Assembly (NCBI GenBank): GCA_032622095.1
Contig: CP136068.1
Location: 3,759,314 to 3,823,313 of the forward strand
Reading direction: 5' to 3'
DNA length: 64,000 bases
Source of the DNA: Siphonodentalium dalli
Lineage: Eukaryota > Mollusca > Scaphopoda > Gadilida > Siphonodentaliidae
The first letter of the stretch is position 1. Each line of letters opens with the position of its first letter. Both the position numbers and the translations under genes were made by a program. Below the pieces are notes generated by a model that saw only the letters and a program-made list of their open reading frames with translations, had not been told where the DNA came from and ran no database searches. Shown piece by piece: positions 1 through 10,320 of this stretch.

Positions 1-393
1 GCACAAACAATTTTTTTCAGGCCTCTGAGATGCACCCACCCCGCCCGGTATAGGTATGTTTTTGGAAGATCTCCCCTGTATTACTTATATATTATACCTA
101 CCCTGTTCCTAAGTGTCTGTAAAGTCCATAACCTGCCTTAGAACACAATTATTAATGAATATATTTGAAAACAACTTAAAACCAGGGCAAAAATGTGAAT
201 AGAAAAAAAATTGCACAAACTCATTTATTCGGGCCTCTTCGGTCCCACCCACCCCGGCCCTGTATGATAAAACTTTTGTGCGACCCCCTCTGCTGTCACA
301 CAAACAAACTTGCAGGTTGGGACAATTTACTCAAGAAAACTAATCGTCGGACACAAATCCAACGATTTTGGCTTTAAAAAAAACTCTTGCAAT
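1..393. other. No gene seen; short flank
   Basis: I see no coding region or RNA gene here. The only notable feature is a C-rich stretch near 240-295. It resembles a C-rich stretch near 39045-39110, so it may be a worn dispersed repeat. Confidence 0.4.
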
Positions 394-446
394 GAAATGG
401 ACAGGGGCGTAGCAAGCAAATTTTATTGGGGGGGGGGTATAACCAA

Positions 447-463
447 TCATCGCGAAGCGATGA
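447..463. other. GCGAAGC hairpin, 7-bp stem
   Basis: TCATCGC pairs with GCGATGA around a GAA loop. The d(GCGAAGC) core is known to form an exceptionally stable DNA mini-hairpin. It lies inside the hAT-like element close to its left end. Confidence 0.6.
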
Positions 464-834
464 GCTGACGCTGAAGGTGTGGGGAGCACGAGAGGGGGTC
501 GCCCCCTCTTGATGGGGGGGGGGGGTCCGGGAAAATTTTCTGACATTGGAAGCTTAAGGTGGCTCTCTGGTGGCTTCTGACATTGTTTTCCCACCCACTA
601 CATTATCATAGATTAGATCAACATTCTCTTATCATTTATCAATTGTAATTTCATAAAATGGTAGGCCGATTGAAAGTGTAATGAACAAATAGGTATATGG
701 GAATTCATGTTGTGTTAGTATCTAGTCATTAATGATGTGAAATTACTCCCATAACTGGGATCAGATATTCAGAAAGTAAATATGTCACAAACAACCATGA
801 GAAAGTAGACTACATGGATACACACATCACCATT

Positions 835-1446
835 GGTATGTATCGTGTGGGTATGAATAGTGTGGGTATGTATCGTGGGTATGTATCCTGGGTATGTATC
901 CTGGGTATGTATAGTGGGTATGTATCCTATATGTATAGTGGGGGTATGTATAGCGTGGTTATGTATAGTTGTGGTATGTATTGTGTGAGTATGTATATTG
1001 TTGGTATGTATAGTGTGGGTAGGTATAGTGTGGGTATGTATAATGTGGGTATGTATAGCGTGGGTATGTATAGTGGTGGTATATATTGTTTTCGCGGTAT
1101 ATATTGTGTGGGTATGTATTGTGTGGGTATGTATAGAGTTGGTATGTATAGTGTGGGTATGTATAATGCGGGTATGTATAATGTGGGTATGTATAATGTG
1201 GGTATGTATAATGTGGGTATGTATAGTGGTGATATATATTGTGTGGTTATGTATCGTGTGGGTATGTATAGTGTGGCTATGTATAGCGTGGGTATATATT
1301 GTGTGGGTATGTATCATGTGGCTATATATAGTGTGGGTATGTATAATGTGGGTATGCATAGTGTGGATATATATAGTGTTGGTATGTTTTGTATGGGTAT
1401 GTATAGTATGGGTATGTATGGTGTGGGTATGTATCGTGGGGGTGTG
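835..1446. repeat. 15-bp minisatellite, about 40 copies
   Basis: The unit is close to GGTATGTATAGTGTG and is repeated about forty times with point variants. A degenerate stretch around 1080-1100 is less regular. Because 15 is divisible by three, long reading frames stay open on both strands. They encode a Gly-Met-Tyr-Ser-Val-like repeat on + and a His-Thr-rich repeat on -. I regard these as artefacts, not genes. The array is wholly contained in the hAT-like element, so it would have moved with it. Confidence 0.9.
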
Positions 1447-1789
1447 CATTACCGCGATCGTCGGCGATACTTCATTAGTTTGCCAAATATTTTTACTAAC
1501 CTTTGGAAAATATTGGGGGGGGGGGGTAAATACCTCCCTTGCCCCCCGGTTCCTACGCCCCTGGAAATGGATTCGGTCACACGAATGGTAGATAAAAATC
1601 GTCTGCAATTCGAATTGTGTCACTACACGATCAACATCAGGTTGATCCATTTCAATTCTCAGCCATTATATTTTTAATTTATGGAATCTGAATAGGCCTA
1701 CACGTGGATAGACACCATGTGACCAATAAACTCCACCCATTGCACCATGGACTACACCATTTGAATTATAGGGAGTTTATGTAATATAC

Positions 1790-1982
1790 GCAATAAGCTC
1801 TTATTGAGCGCAATAAGAATATTCGTTATTAATAAAAGATTCTTATTGCGCTTAAGCGCAATAAGGAATCTCTTATTAAGTGCAATAAGGAATATTCTTA
1901 TTGCGTTTAAGCGCAATAAGAAATTTCCTTATTGCGCTTAAGCGCAATTAGATTTTTCCTTATTGCGCTTAAGCTCAATTAT
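1790..1982. repeat. Palindromic repeat block A (TTGCGCTTAAGCGCAA)
   Basis: Several head-to-tail palindromes centred on TTGCGCTTAAGCGCAA are joined by AT-rich spacers such as GGAATATTC. Related blocks lie at 8470-8662 and 9748-9903. Just upstream is a sequence (CCACCCATTG... GGGAGTTTAT, about 1733-1780) that recurs near 8720-8770. Blocks A and B are therefore copies of one dispersed family. No coding capacity is present. Confidence 0.75.
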
Positions 1983-2109
1983 TTATTAAATGTCAATTTG
2001 GCATCCCATAGCTGTAGCTATTGAGTTTTGGTTTCAACTGGCAAGAGTGATGGACAATTGGCTAATGACCAAGAGTTTGGTTGAAGAACCCTATGTATAT
2101 GTTTTGCCG

Positions 2110-2250
2110 AAATCCGATGACCAATGGCATTGCTGAACGGATCCGCTGGCGAGCCGGTGACCAATCACGTCATATAACGGAATCGGACCAGCCTGAACGG
2201 AACCGTTGACCAATGTCAGTACTCAACGGAATCCGTTGACCAAAGATGGC
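2110..2250. repeat. Degenerate CCAAT/AACGGA tandem repeat
   Basis: GACCAA recurs four times, interleaved with AACGGA-type words, in a loose tandem arrangement. An AAGATGGCGC word sits at the right edge. CCAAT boxes and AAGATGGCG are known promoter motifs (NF-Y and YY1). The regular spacing and the dispersed repeat that follows (TCGGATTGAGTACCTTT, also near 27185) make a repeat just as likely as a promoter. Confidence 0.35.
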
Positions 2251-3014
2251 GCAAAAGAATAAAAGTAATTGAGAGGAGTTTTATCGGATTGAGTACCTTT
2301 AAGCGAACATAAAAATAGATCCCTAATATACCGGTCATTGGTCTGCATATAAGAGAATATTTAAATAGCTAAGATAAATAATTAATTGTTATAAATATAA
2401 TATAAACCCGTTGAACTTGAGAAGTGTAATATTGTTGAAATTGGCGCTCCTCAGACTTTTCAAGGACGAAGCGTATGAATACAGAACTAGATCTTATCAT
2501 CGCTTGGTCCCAAATCAGCTTAAAAATATCAAATTCTCCTATCTAACGCACCCATACGCCCACTCACCTATACTGATGAATCGAGAAATCTGATAATCCT
2601 CTTATTTTCTATTCCAAAAGTCACATAAATCAATGCAAAAATACAATCAGTTATCCTCCAATTAATATCTGTCCACGAAGCCAGTAAGATGATCCTCTTA
2701 CTTTCCGGATCAGAAATCACGTAATTGTAGTTAGGCTTCGTGATCCTCTAAGTATTACTAAGCAAACAAACCCATCAGATTTCGGAAATTAATTATAAAA
2801 AACAAATTGCAAAGTAACATCTAACATGATCATTTAGTGGTATCAATCCATTTTATCAGTCAATAAATCATGTAGACCTACTATATATTGCATTACTGCG
2901 GGGACCTACGCGAATTGAGTGACCTACGGAGACCTACGCAAATCTATAAGGACCTACTGCATAACGCGTCACAGAACTAGATCGCTTGGTCCCAAATCAG
3001 AACCAAATACCGAC
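2251..3014. other. No gene seen
   Basis: This AT-rich sequence holds no recognisable coding region. The phrase CAGAACTAGATC followed by CGCTTGGTCCCAAATCAG occurs twice, near 2480 and 2975, suggesting a small degraded duplication. The right end abuts the TTAA-flanked element. Confidence 0.4.
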
Positions 3015-3022
3015 TTAATTAA

Positions 3023-4357
3023 GGGACACACTATAAAGTGTATGCCGAGGCCGAGGCCGGCTCCAAATAAAAGGTGTAAACGGGGTGTTATATGGCGTTT
3101 GGTTCGTTGTTTCTCAGTGGATATTAATGAAATTTGGTGTATATGTCCGGGTTGGGACATGGAATACAATAACGTTTGAATTGTTTTTAAATTCACAAAT
3201 GTGTTGATTTTATTAAACTTTTTCGTTCTGAAACACACTATAAAGTGTAAACGGCCGGCTCCAATTAAAAGGTGTAAGCGGACTTGATGTCGCATTATCT
3301 TCTTTGTTTATAAATGGATATGACTGAAATTTAGAACATATGTCCGGGTTATGACATGGAATACATTAACATTTGAATTGTTTTTAAAATCACAAATGTC
3401 TTGATTTTATTCAACTTTTCGTTCTTTCGTTCTATAAAGTGTAAGCGACCGGCTCTAATTAAAAGGTGTAAGCGGCTTATGTGCTTTGTGTTATAGGTAA
3501 TCGGATTAACTAATTGGCGACTCTAGACTATTGTGTTTTGGGAAAACTGTTACATATATCCTAAGCATAAAGATTCTTATCTCCTTGTTGCACGTCTTAT
3601 TTCCATTCTTGAAACGTAGGGCCTATGTGATAGCCGTAATAGGTTTGAATTTGACTTACTAAACGAATTTCATTTAGACGTATATACATGCAATATGATA
3701 GCAGAAAAAAACTGGCATCCACTTTTGTCACAAGTGCGTTACAATCATTTTGGATTCATTTCGAACAAAGATATTATTTTTACAACGCTCTCCATCACCA
3801 CAACCAAACTGAAACAACTAGAAAGATGGAATCCTGACATCGTCGCCATACAGTTAGGCGGCAACGATATATTATATCTGGGACTAATATAGACTTTTTA
3901 GTCCCAGATTATATTCTATGAATTTAATGTCTTTATATTATTTAAATTTTATGCAATGTGATTAAATTTATTTTATTATGTATTTCACTTTCTAAATTAT
4001 TATTTCCCCAAAAACCTCAAATGATACAAAACACCCAAGACTAATAGTCTAGAGTCGTCAGTTAGTTAATCCGATTACCTATACCGCTAAGCACATAAGC
4101 CGCTTACACCTTTTAATTAGAGCCGGCCGTTTACACTTTATAGTGTGTTTCAGAACGAAAAAGTTTAATAAAATCAACAAATTTGTGAATTTAAAGACAA
4201 TTCAAACGTTATTGTATTCCATGTCCCAGCCCGGACATATACACCAAATTTCATTAATATCCAATGAGAAACAACGGACAAAACGCCATATAACACCCGT
4301 TTACACCTTTTATTTGGAGCCGGCCTCGGCCTCGGCATACACTTTATAGTGTGTCCC
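3023..4357. mobile_element. TTAA-flanked element with long inverted repeats
   Basis: The element begins GGGACACACTATAAAG and ends with its reverse complement. TTAATTAA flanks both sides (3015-3022 and 4358-4365), which fits a TTAA target duplication of the piggyBac kind. The right arm covers about 4030-4357. The left arm covers about 3023-3545 and is longer because a module of roughly 200-270 bp is duplicated inside it. The central 480 bp is unique and holds a degraded SGNH-like coding fragment. A single arm of the same family is at 49690-49885. No transposase is visible. The assignment to piggyBac is an inference from the TTAA sites alone. Confidence 0.75.
3575..3892 (+). pseudogene. SGNH-hydrolase-like fragment, degraded
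   Basis: The best reading frame has a stop at 3617-3619 and then runs open to the TAG ending at 3892. It contains CDSRNRF, where a GDS block would be expected, and later PDIVAIQLGGNDI. The latter matches the GxND block III region of SGNH/GDSL esterase-like domains. Such domains are carried by some invertebrate transposon proteins as well as by host genes. The catalytic Ser context is altered (Cys-Asp-Ser), the C-terminal Asp-x-x-His block is absent, and there is an internal stop, so this is a broken fragment. It lies entirely between the inverted repeats of the surrounding element and was presumably captured by it. Confidence 0.45.
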
Positions 4358-4365
4358 TTAATTAA

Positions 4366-6048
4366 TATGAGTTAGGAAATATAAAAGTATTTGTAGTTTT
4401 ACATCACAAGAGTTGACATTACTATGTCACAATGCATCAATGAATCGGCCTACCGTAGACAACAATTGAAACAGGTTATAGACGAAATCACGTGATGTCA
4501 ACATTCCTTCGCAGCCGAAAGAAGCACACGGAAGTATACACAAAAATGCGCAATAAAACATCCAAAATGCAACGAATCAAGGAACTGTCACGCGATATGC
4601 ATAATTCATTTCAAACCATAACATGACAATGGAACGAAGGTAATAGTTGTGAATGACATATAATGATCAATATTTGATATATTTGATGAATGTTTTTGTC
4701 ACGATTCCACGATGCATTGCTCAAAATAGTTGGCGGACATGGATAAATGTACCATGTCAACAACGTGCAAAATAATATAAAATCGACTCCCAAATGCACA
4801 ATAATACTTGATATTACTTGAAACATTATAAAATGGCAATTAGGTTACTTTTGCTCCCAGTATAAACACTTTGAAGTTTTAATATTGTAGATTTGTAGAT
4901 AAAGTTCGCAGGGCTTCTAGACGTTTCGTACCATCTGGTCGTTTCGTACCATATTTTTCACCCACTGACCGACGCGCGAAGCGCGTCAGTGGGTGTCTAT
5001 AATCGTAGGACTCATGCGTTTCTGCTGGATTGAACTAGTGCCTATGCGTTTGATCGCAAAATAAAAGTATAATCATTATCAAAACACGCGTTTGGATAAC
5101 ACCGCCATAAACAGTGTCATATTATGATGTTGAGCTCGTATCGTCAATAAAATTAGAGTTATAACTTATAAAACTAAGAATTACTGCTAAAGTATTTCTA
5201 CCAATTGGGTAACTAGATTCGGGTTGAGTTGGAACTTGAGAAATTTCAATTTCAACCAATTGAAATGCCGTTGAAAACCGAAGGGTTAAGCGATTATCGC
5301 AATAGGATATTGGAACACCGTATGCGTAACGTAACTATCACAAGTATAACGTACTCTGATAACAACTTATCGCCAAATTCATGCTTCAAGTTCAAACAGT
5401 TTAAACATGTCATCTTCGGCTTCTTTTATTTTATTGTTATGAAAATTAATAATAAATGGGGTGATAAATATGTATAATATGTTTATAACGACAAATAGAG
5501 TCAAATTTGCCATTTTCCCGTGAAACTTAGGACAGGCAAGCCAGGTACAAAAATTGGTGAAAATGAGTACGAACGTCAAAGTGTTCCCCTATCGTATTGC
5601 GATAATTGCCAATCATCACCGCGAAGCGAAGCCTCCAATGGCGATTATTAATTCATTCATATTTCGGCTGTTCAGTCTTCTAAGCTATTAAAACTTTCTT
5701 GGATATCTTGGAAGGATTGTTTTGATATGTATATATCGGGTTAACCTTCCAAAAAGGTGAGTTTGACGCCTGCATTTCTTGGCATGAATATAAACGAGCG
5801 CTCGTCTGCAAGCACAGTCATTCACTCATTGCCGAATCGGCGTGTTTTTGTGAAAATGTCACAAAGATTTCTCCACTCGATTCTCTTCAAATGCACCCTA
5901 ATCGGTCAATTTCTTTTGATAATTCTATCTAAATACATCTTAGCTACTATTCGGATGTGCTGTCCCGGTCGAAAAAGCTTTAGTTTGACCAAAATGGCTA
6001 TTGACAAAGTTTGTTTACAAAACCAGCTCGATGACCCGTCCACGCTGT
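4366..6048. other. No gene seen; scattered short repeats
   Basis: I recognise no gene. Two GTTTCGTACC words at 4922-4950 match the cluster at 10321-10661. A GCGAAGC motif lies at 5621-5627. An open frame from about 5757 to 6050 lacks an ATG start and resembles nothing I know. Confidence 0.4.
4961..4993. other. GCGAAGC cruciform-like hairpin
   Basis: CCCACTGAC at the left pairs with GTCAGTGGG at the right. Alternatively GACGCGC pairs with GCGCGTC around a GAA loop. The core GCGAAGC is the same as at 447-463, although the surrounding sequence is unrelated. Confidence 0.55.
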
Positions 6049-6410
6049 AAATTTATTATCGAAAACAAATTCAATTTCTTCCATCTAAAACATAATTACG
6101 CGCTGGACTCTGTCATTTTAGGAATATATAAGTATCCCACGCAGACACACCAAGTCCCAGCTCAAAATTTTGAAAAATGACAGTTTTATCGACATAAATC
6201 GATTTTAATGCCAAATCCCATGTTAAATTTTGTCATCGAAAACAATTCATTTCTTCCATCTAAAACATAATTACGTGCTGTATCCTGCCATTTTAGGAAT
6301 ATATAAGTATCCCACGTAGACACACCAAGTCTCAGCTTAAAATTTTGAAAAATAAGAGATTTATCAACATAAATCGATTTGTATGGCAGATTCTATGTTA
6401 AATAAATTTT
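6049..6410. repeat. Two tandem copies of an about 180-bp unit
   Basis: Unit 1 spans about 6049-6224 and unit 2 about 6225-6410. Shared landmarks include TTTCTTCCATCTAAAACATA, GGAATATATAAGTATCCCAC and CATAAATCGATTT. No coding capacity is evident. Confidence 0.75.
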
Positions 6411-6479
6411 AGGGCCCTGAAAGTGTTTTCTGAGCTGTTCCATATTGGCCACCAGAGTCCATATTTGACCGGTTCTACC

Positions 6480-7270
6480 TGATAATTGTGCGACAGTACA
6501 GTCGCGTTACTTTATACATCAACATTGGTCATTATCACCCGACAAATTTATTTCGGTTTATCGTATCAACCGCTATTTCCCATGCGTAGCCTGACTAAGT
6601 GTCAACATTGGTCTTTATCGCTCCACTAATTTGTATCGTTTCATCGGTATGAATTCCATATCCAATTATCCATATACTAGTATAACCAACAAAACCTCTA
6701 ATCCCGGTCCAATTTATAAATTGTTTTCATCGCTATAGTCACGTTAATTAATATTTTATCGCGTGATACTTGTACTTATATGTCTATGGTATTACTATAG
6801 TATACCATATACGTATATCAATTGCTATTCCTTTCTATATAATCCTGGTGCCATCTATAGAGATAGAGATAATATCAGACCCCCCCCCCCCCCCCCCAAT
6901 TTTATATCATTGCTGCTTTAGTACAGTCGCGATGCATTACATGGCAACATCGCTCCACTAATTTTTGTCAGTTCATCGGTACGAACCCCTTTTTCTCCGA
7001 GTCCATATAACCAACCCAACATCTTATCCCGTACCACTATAGAAGTCTATAAATGACTATTCTGGCACTACTAGTATATAGAGATAACTAAGATTCTGAC
7101 ACCCCCCCCCCCACCCTATTTTATAGCCTTGTTTCAACAGTATAGTTGAGATGCATAATATGTCAACATTGGTCGTTATCGCTCTACAAATTTATATCGG
7201 TTCAACCCTTAGTTCCCAGTATCGCCCAGACGCCCACCCCTCCCTCAATTTATTTTTTCATTTGTATTAT
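6480..7270. repeat. Degenerate tandem repeat with poly-C tracts
   Basis: A worn unit recurs about four times, recognisable by ACATTGGTC, TTATCGCTC and ATTTATATCGGTTCA-like words. Two long C runs (near 6880-6897 and 7103-7112) lie at equivalent positions in successive units. No gene is seen. Confidence 0.5.
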
Positions 7271-7522
7271 AGTCTTGTTACATACACATTTGATCTCTTG
7301 TGACTTTTGCTTCAACACGCCGAGTTCTGCTGCAGACAATACAAAACTGACAACATTTTGAAATGTAAGCAGGCTTCAAACTCATCTTATCCAAGAAATA
7401 CTCTGGCTACATAAGAAATTTGTGTATAAGGTGTACGCGTATTTGTTGCGTTAAAAACCAAAGGTCCGAAGTCAAGGTCCAAATCCCCAACACACTGATG
7501 TGAGTTTAACTCCATCTACATA

Positions 7523-7651
7523 CAGTAATGTCCAAAGTAATTGATCACTTAACCACAGCAGAATTATGGGTATTTTTTCAGGATTTTAAATCCTGAAAAA
7601 TTACCCATAATTATGCTGTGGTTAAGTGGTCAATTACTTTGGGCATTACTG
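7523..7651. mobile_element. Palindromic TA-flanked MITE, copy 1
   Basis: The element is almost entirely one palindrome. It begins CAGTAATG and ends CATTACTG, with TA at each side. TA target sites and CAGT ends are typical of Tc1/mariner-derived MITEs. The arms carry AGTAATTGACCACTTAACC (here with GATC). Confidence 0.8.
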
Positions 7652-7697
7652 TAACCAATATAAGGATTTGAGGTTTAATGATAACTCTATCCACATA

Positions 7698-7825
7698 CAG
7701 TAATGTCCAAAGTAATTGACCACTTAACCACAGCAGAATAATGGGTAATTTGTCAGGATTTTAAATGCTGAAAAATACCCATAATTCTGCTGTGGTTAAG
7801 TGGTCAATTACTTTGGGCATTACTG
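7698..7825. mobile_element. Palindromic TA-flanked MITE, copy 2
   Basis: Same family and orientation as copy 1, with TA at 7696-7697 and 7826-7827. It differs from copy 1 mainly at the palindrome centre. Confidence 0.8.
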
Positions 7826-7869
7826 TAACCAATATAAGGATGTGAGGTTTAATGATAACTCAAACCTCA

Positions 7870-7999
7870 TACATAATGTCCAAAGTAATTGACCACTTAA
7901 CCACAGCAGAATTATTGGTAATTTTTCAGGATTTAAAATCCTGAAATATTACCAATAATTCTGCTGTGGTTAGGTGGTCAATTACTTTGGGCATTACTG
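7870..7999. mobile_element. Palindromic MITE, copy 3, left end damaged
   Basis: Same family as copies 1 and 2. The left terminus has lost two bases of the CAGT end, while the right terminus, CATTACTG followed by TA, is intact. Confidence 0.75.
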
Positions 8000-8045
8000 T
8001 AACCAATACAAGGATGTGAGGTTTAATGAGATCTCCATCCACATA

Positions 8046-8469
8046 ACTGATAAATATGTGCGAAAATTAAACAAAAAAATTAAATTACATGATGGCGTCC
8101 AATATGGACTACCTAATTCTGCTCCAAAAACATGTACATGTATATTGATATATGGATGTTTATTGGGGGAAACCGATTATATCAATGATATTTTCATTAA
8201 CTGGGATCCAAAACCCGACTTACGGGAGCGCGCGACTGTATCTTAACCATATGTGCATATTTAATAAGCCAACAATTGGAATCCCAACAGAGAAGATTGG
8301 CGGGGGTCCCTTGCGCATAGACATCGTTGATAATCTCTATAGGAAACCAAATTGACATTTAATAGAGAATTTCGATTAACTGCAATAACTTAAGGAATCT
8401 CTAATTAGGGCTGCATGGTAATGAAAAAAAACATATCGAATAACTTATTATTTAACTAACCGAATAACT
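8046..8469. other. No gene seen
   Basis: Two overlapping short open frames (7974-8246 and 8152-8355) resemble no known protein, and the first runs in from the MITE array. I regard this as non-coding. Confidence 0.4.
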
Positions 8470-8662
8470 AATTGCGCTCAAGCCCAATAAGAATATTCCT
8501 GAAGTTATTGTGCTTAAGCGAAGTTAGAGATACCTTATTGCGCTTAAGCACAATATGATATTCCTGTACAATAAGGAATATTCTTATTGCGCTTAAGTGT
8601 AATAAGACATTCCTTATTACACATAAGCGAAATTACATCCATATTGCACTTAAGCGCAATTA
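8470..8662. repeat. Palindromic repeat block B
   Basis: Same family as block A, with TTGCGCTTAAGCGCAA-type palindromes separated by AT-rich spacers. It is followed near 8720-8770 by the CCACCCATTGTACCATGG ... GGGAGTTTA sequence that precedes block A. Confidence 0.7.
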
Positions 8663-8775
8663 ATATCTCTCTCATTAGATCGCCCTTGTGCAAATAGTTT
8701 GAATAATGCTATATTTGTTCCACCCATTGTACCATGGAGATGGACTACACCACCTGAATTATAGGGAGTTTATTT

Positions 8776-8928
8776 AAGAAATAAATACACGGTGTAGAGG
8801 TGTGTACATGTATGGTCAAGTTGTACCACAAAAAACTGATTGTAGGACGACGCGTAGCGGAGTCCTAAAATCAGTTTTTTGTGGTACAACTTGACCATAT
8901 ACACCGATACACCGTGTATTTATTTCTT
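8776..8928. repeat. Long hairpin, 29-bp perfect inner stem
   Basis: An outer 21-bp stem (8776-8796 with 8908-8928) and an inner perfect 29-bp stem (8812-8840 with 8870-8898) enclose a small third hairpin. In that hairpin TAGGAC and GTCCTA flank GA-CGC-GTA-GCG-GA, giving a GCGTAGC core. No coding or promoter signal is evident. The structure may be a foldback element or the tip of one. A related TTGTACCACAAAA inverted pair is near 9610-9645. Confidence 0.75.
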
Positions 8929-9747
8929 TTGTAATACGACTGAAAGTTTATGGTCACAATTCGACTGAATAGTCAACGAAATACTGCGCTTTTTCGGTCT
9001 CAGGTGAGAAAACATTTCGTGGTGTAATTCGTATTGGGCGTACTCGATTTCTTTGCATGGAGTACTCTGGTAAAATGTTTGCATAAATAATCGTTGTGAT
9101 TGGCTAAAAAACGATGTGTTTTCAGCGGCGCCCGTGCCTTTCATTTAAATTGTACAGGAAATACTATTGCGGTCATTTCTGTGTTGAACGTTCTTGGTAC
9201 AACATGAATATGATCATCGACTATGGACCATTTTCCTTACACAAAGCGATCTAAATGATCTAGTTTACTAAACTAATCTTATATCGAAATATTGAATATG
9301 ATCGAGATTCGAATCGACGAATGCACAGCCCGGCCGCATGGATTTATTTTGTCATTTAATATACTTATTAAGTAACTTTCTTTGGTCGTAACATATATTA
9401 ATATACCATAACATCATTTGGACCATATTCATTGGCAACCAAACTGGTTTCAAGCGACAAATCACTAGAAAATTCGCAAGATTGTCAAGATGTAGCAAAA
9501 TTCAAAGGATTACGGGTGCGGGTGTACTCCGTTGATGCCCCGTTTGCGCGGAGTTAGAAAAGACGGGAAAAGTCGCGTGTGGCGGTCTGAATAAACCGAT
9601 TTTTTTCGTGGTACAATTGGAAAAAGTAGAATTGTACCACAAAACTGGAACGAGATAGCCATGGTAACTCGGGCCACTGGCCAATCAGGACATGGCTTTT
9701 AAGCTTAGTTAGGCAGGGTCGTATTACAAGTACTATATATAATATAT
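8929..9747. other. No gene seen; flanked by 12-bp inverted repeat
   Basis: TTGTAATACGAC at 8929-8940 is matched by GTCGTATTACAA at 9718-9729, so the 800 bp between could be a small inverted-repeat element. I see no coding region that looks real. Confidence 0.35.
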
Positions 9748-9903
9748 TCCTTATTAAGAGATACCTTATTGAGTTTTATTATCTAAGCGCAATATGAAAA
9801 TTCCATCATTGCACTTAAACACAGTTAAATACTTCCATATTGCGCTTAAGCACAATAGAGATTCCCATATTGCGCTTAAGCACAATTAGCTCTTCTTGCG
9901 CTT
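9748..9903. repeat. Palindromic repeat block C
   Basis: Third block of the TTGCGCTTAAGCGCAA family, more decayed than A and B, with GCGCTTAAGCACAAT variants. Confidence 0.65.
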
Positions 9904-10320
9904 AATTAAAAGAAAATTTTATAATTGTATTGTAACTATTGTTTTTCCCATACCGGTACATCATGTACACATAAGTTATGCTAGAAAAGTAGTACTATTG
10001 TTACTAATAGTACTTGTAGTAGTTAATACCACCTTACTGTCAATATTCTATCATGGTTAGTTTCAAAATCATAACGTTAATTGTTATTACTACTTGTGTG
10101 TATTGTACATGTACATCAGTCATCAATTAACAAACTTAAGCAGAGCCTGGTTGAATATCTACCATATATGGTGGGTTATTCCCATCTTCAAACTGTTGAT
10201 GTCATTGAGACATTCAATGTTATTTTGCTATTTTGTATGCGAACTAGTAGACCCTCCAATGGCTTATCATTACCACTCGGACAGTGGGTGTTTTTCCTCA
10301 ATTAATTGAATTTCTTGTTT
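9904..10320. other. No gene seen
   Basis: AT-rich sequence. Two short overlapping frames near 10081-10309 have no resemblance to known proteins. Confidence 0.35.

Larger units (their letters stand above)
402..1563. mobile_element. Non-autonomous hAT-like element
   Basis: The termini are an 11-bp perfect inverted repeat, CAGGGGCGTAG at the left and CTACGCCCCTG at the right. They are flanked by a perfect 8-bp direct repeat, GAAATGGA, at 394-401 and 1564-1571. An 8-bp target duplication with ends of the form CAGGG is characteristic of hAT transposons. No transposase coding is visible, so the element is non-autonomous. Both ends have G or C runs just inside the inverted repeat. The centre is filled by a 15-bp minisatellite, and a strong GCGAAGC hairpin (447-463) lies near the left end. 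The boundaries are seen directly; the superfamily assignment is from family knowledge. Confidence 0.85.
7500..8045. repeat. Three tandem copies of MITE plus spacer
   Basis: A unit of about 172 bp is repeated three times. Each unit holds one palindromic MITE and a spacer with the words AACCAATA, AGGAT and GAGGTTTAATGA. Because the spacer repeats as well, the array arose by tandem duplication and not by three separate insertions. Confidence 0.85.

Noticed and set aside
814-1677. Long open frames on both strands encoding Gly-Met-Tyr-Ser-Val and His-Thr repeats
   Set aside because: They exist because the minisatellite unit is 15 bp, a multiple of three. Both strands are open equally and the array lies inside a transposon.
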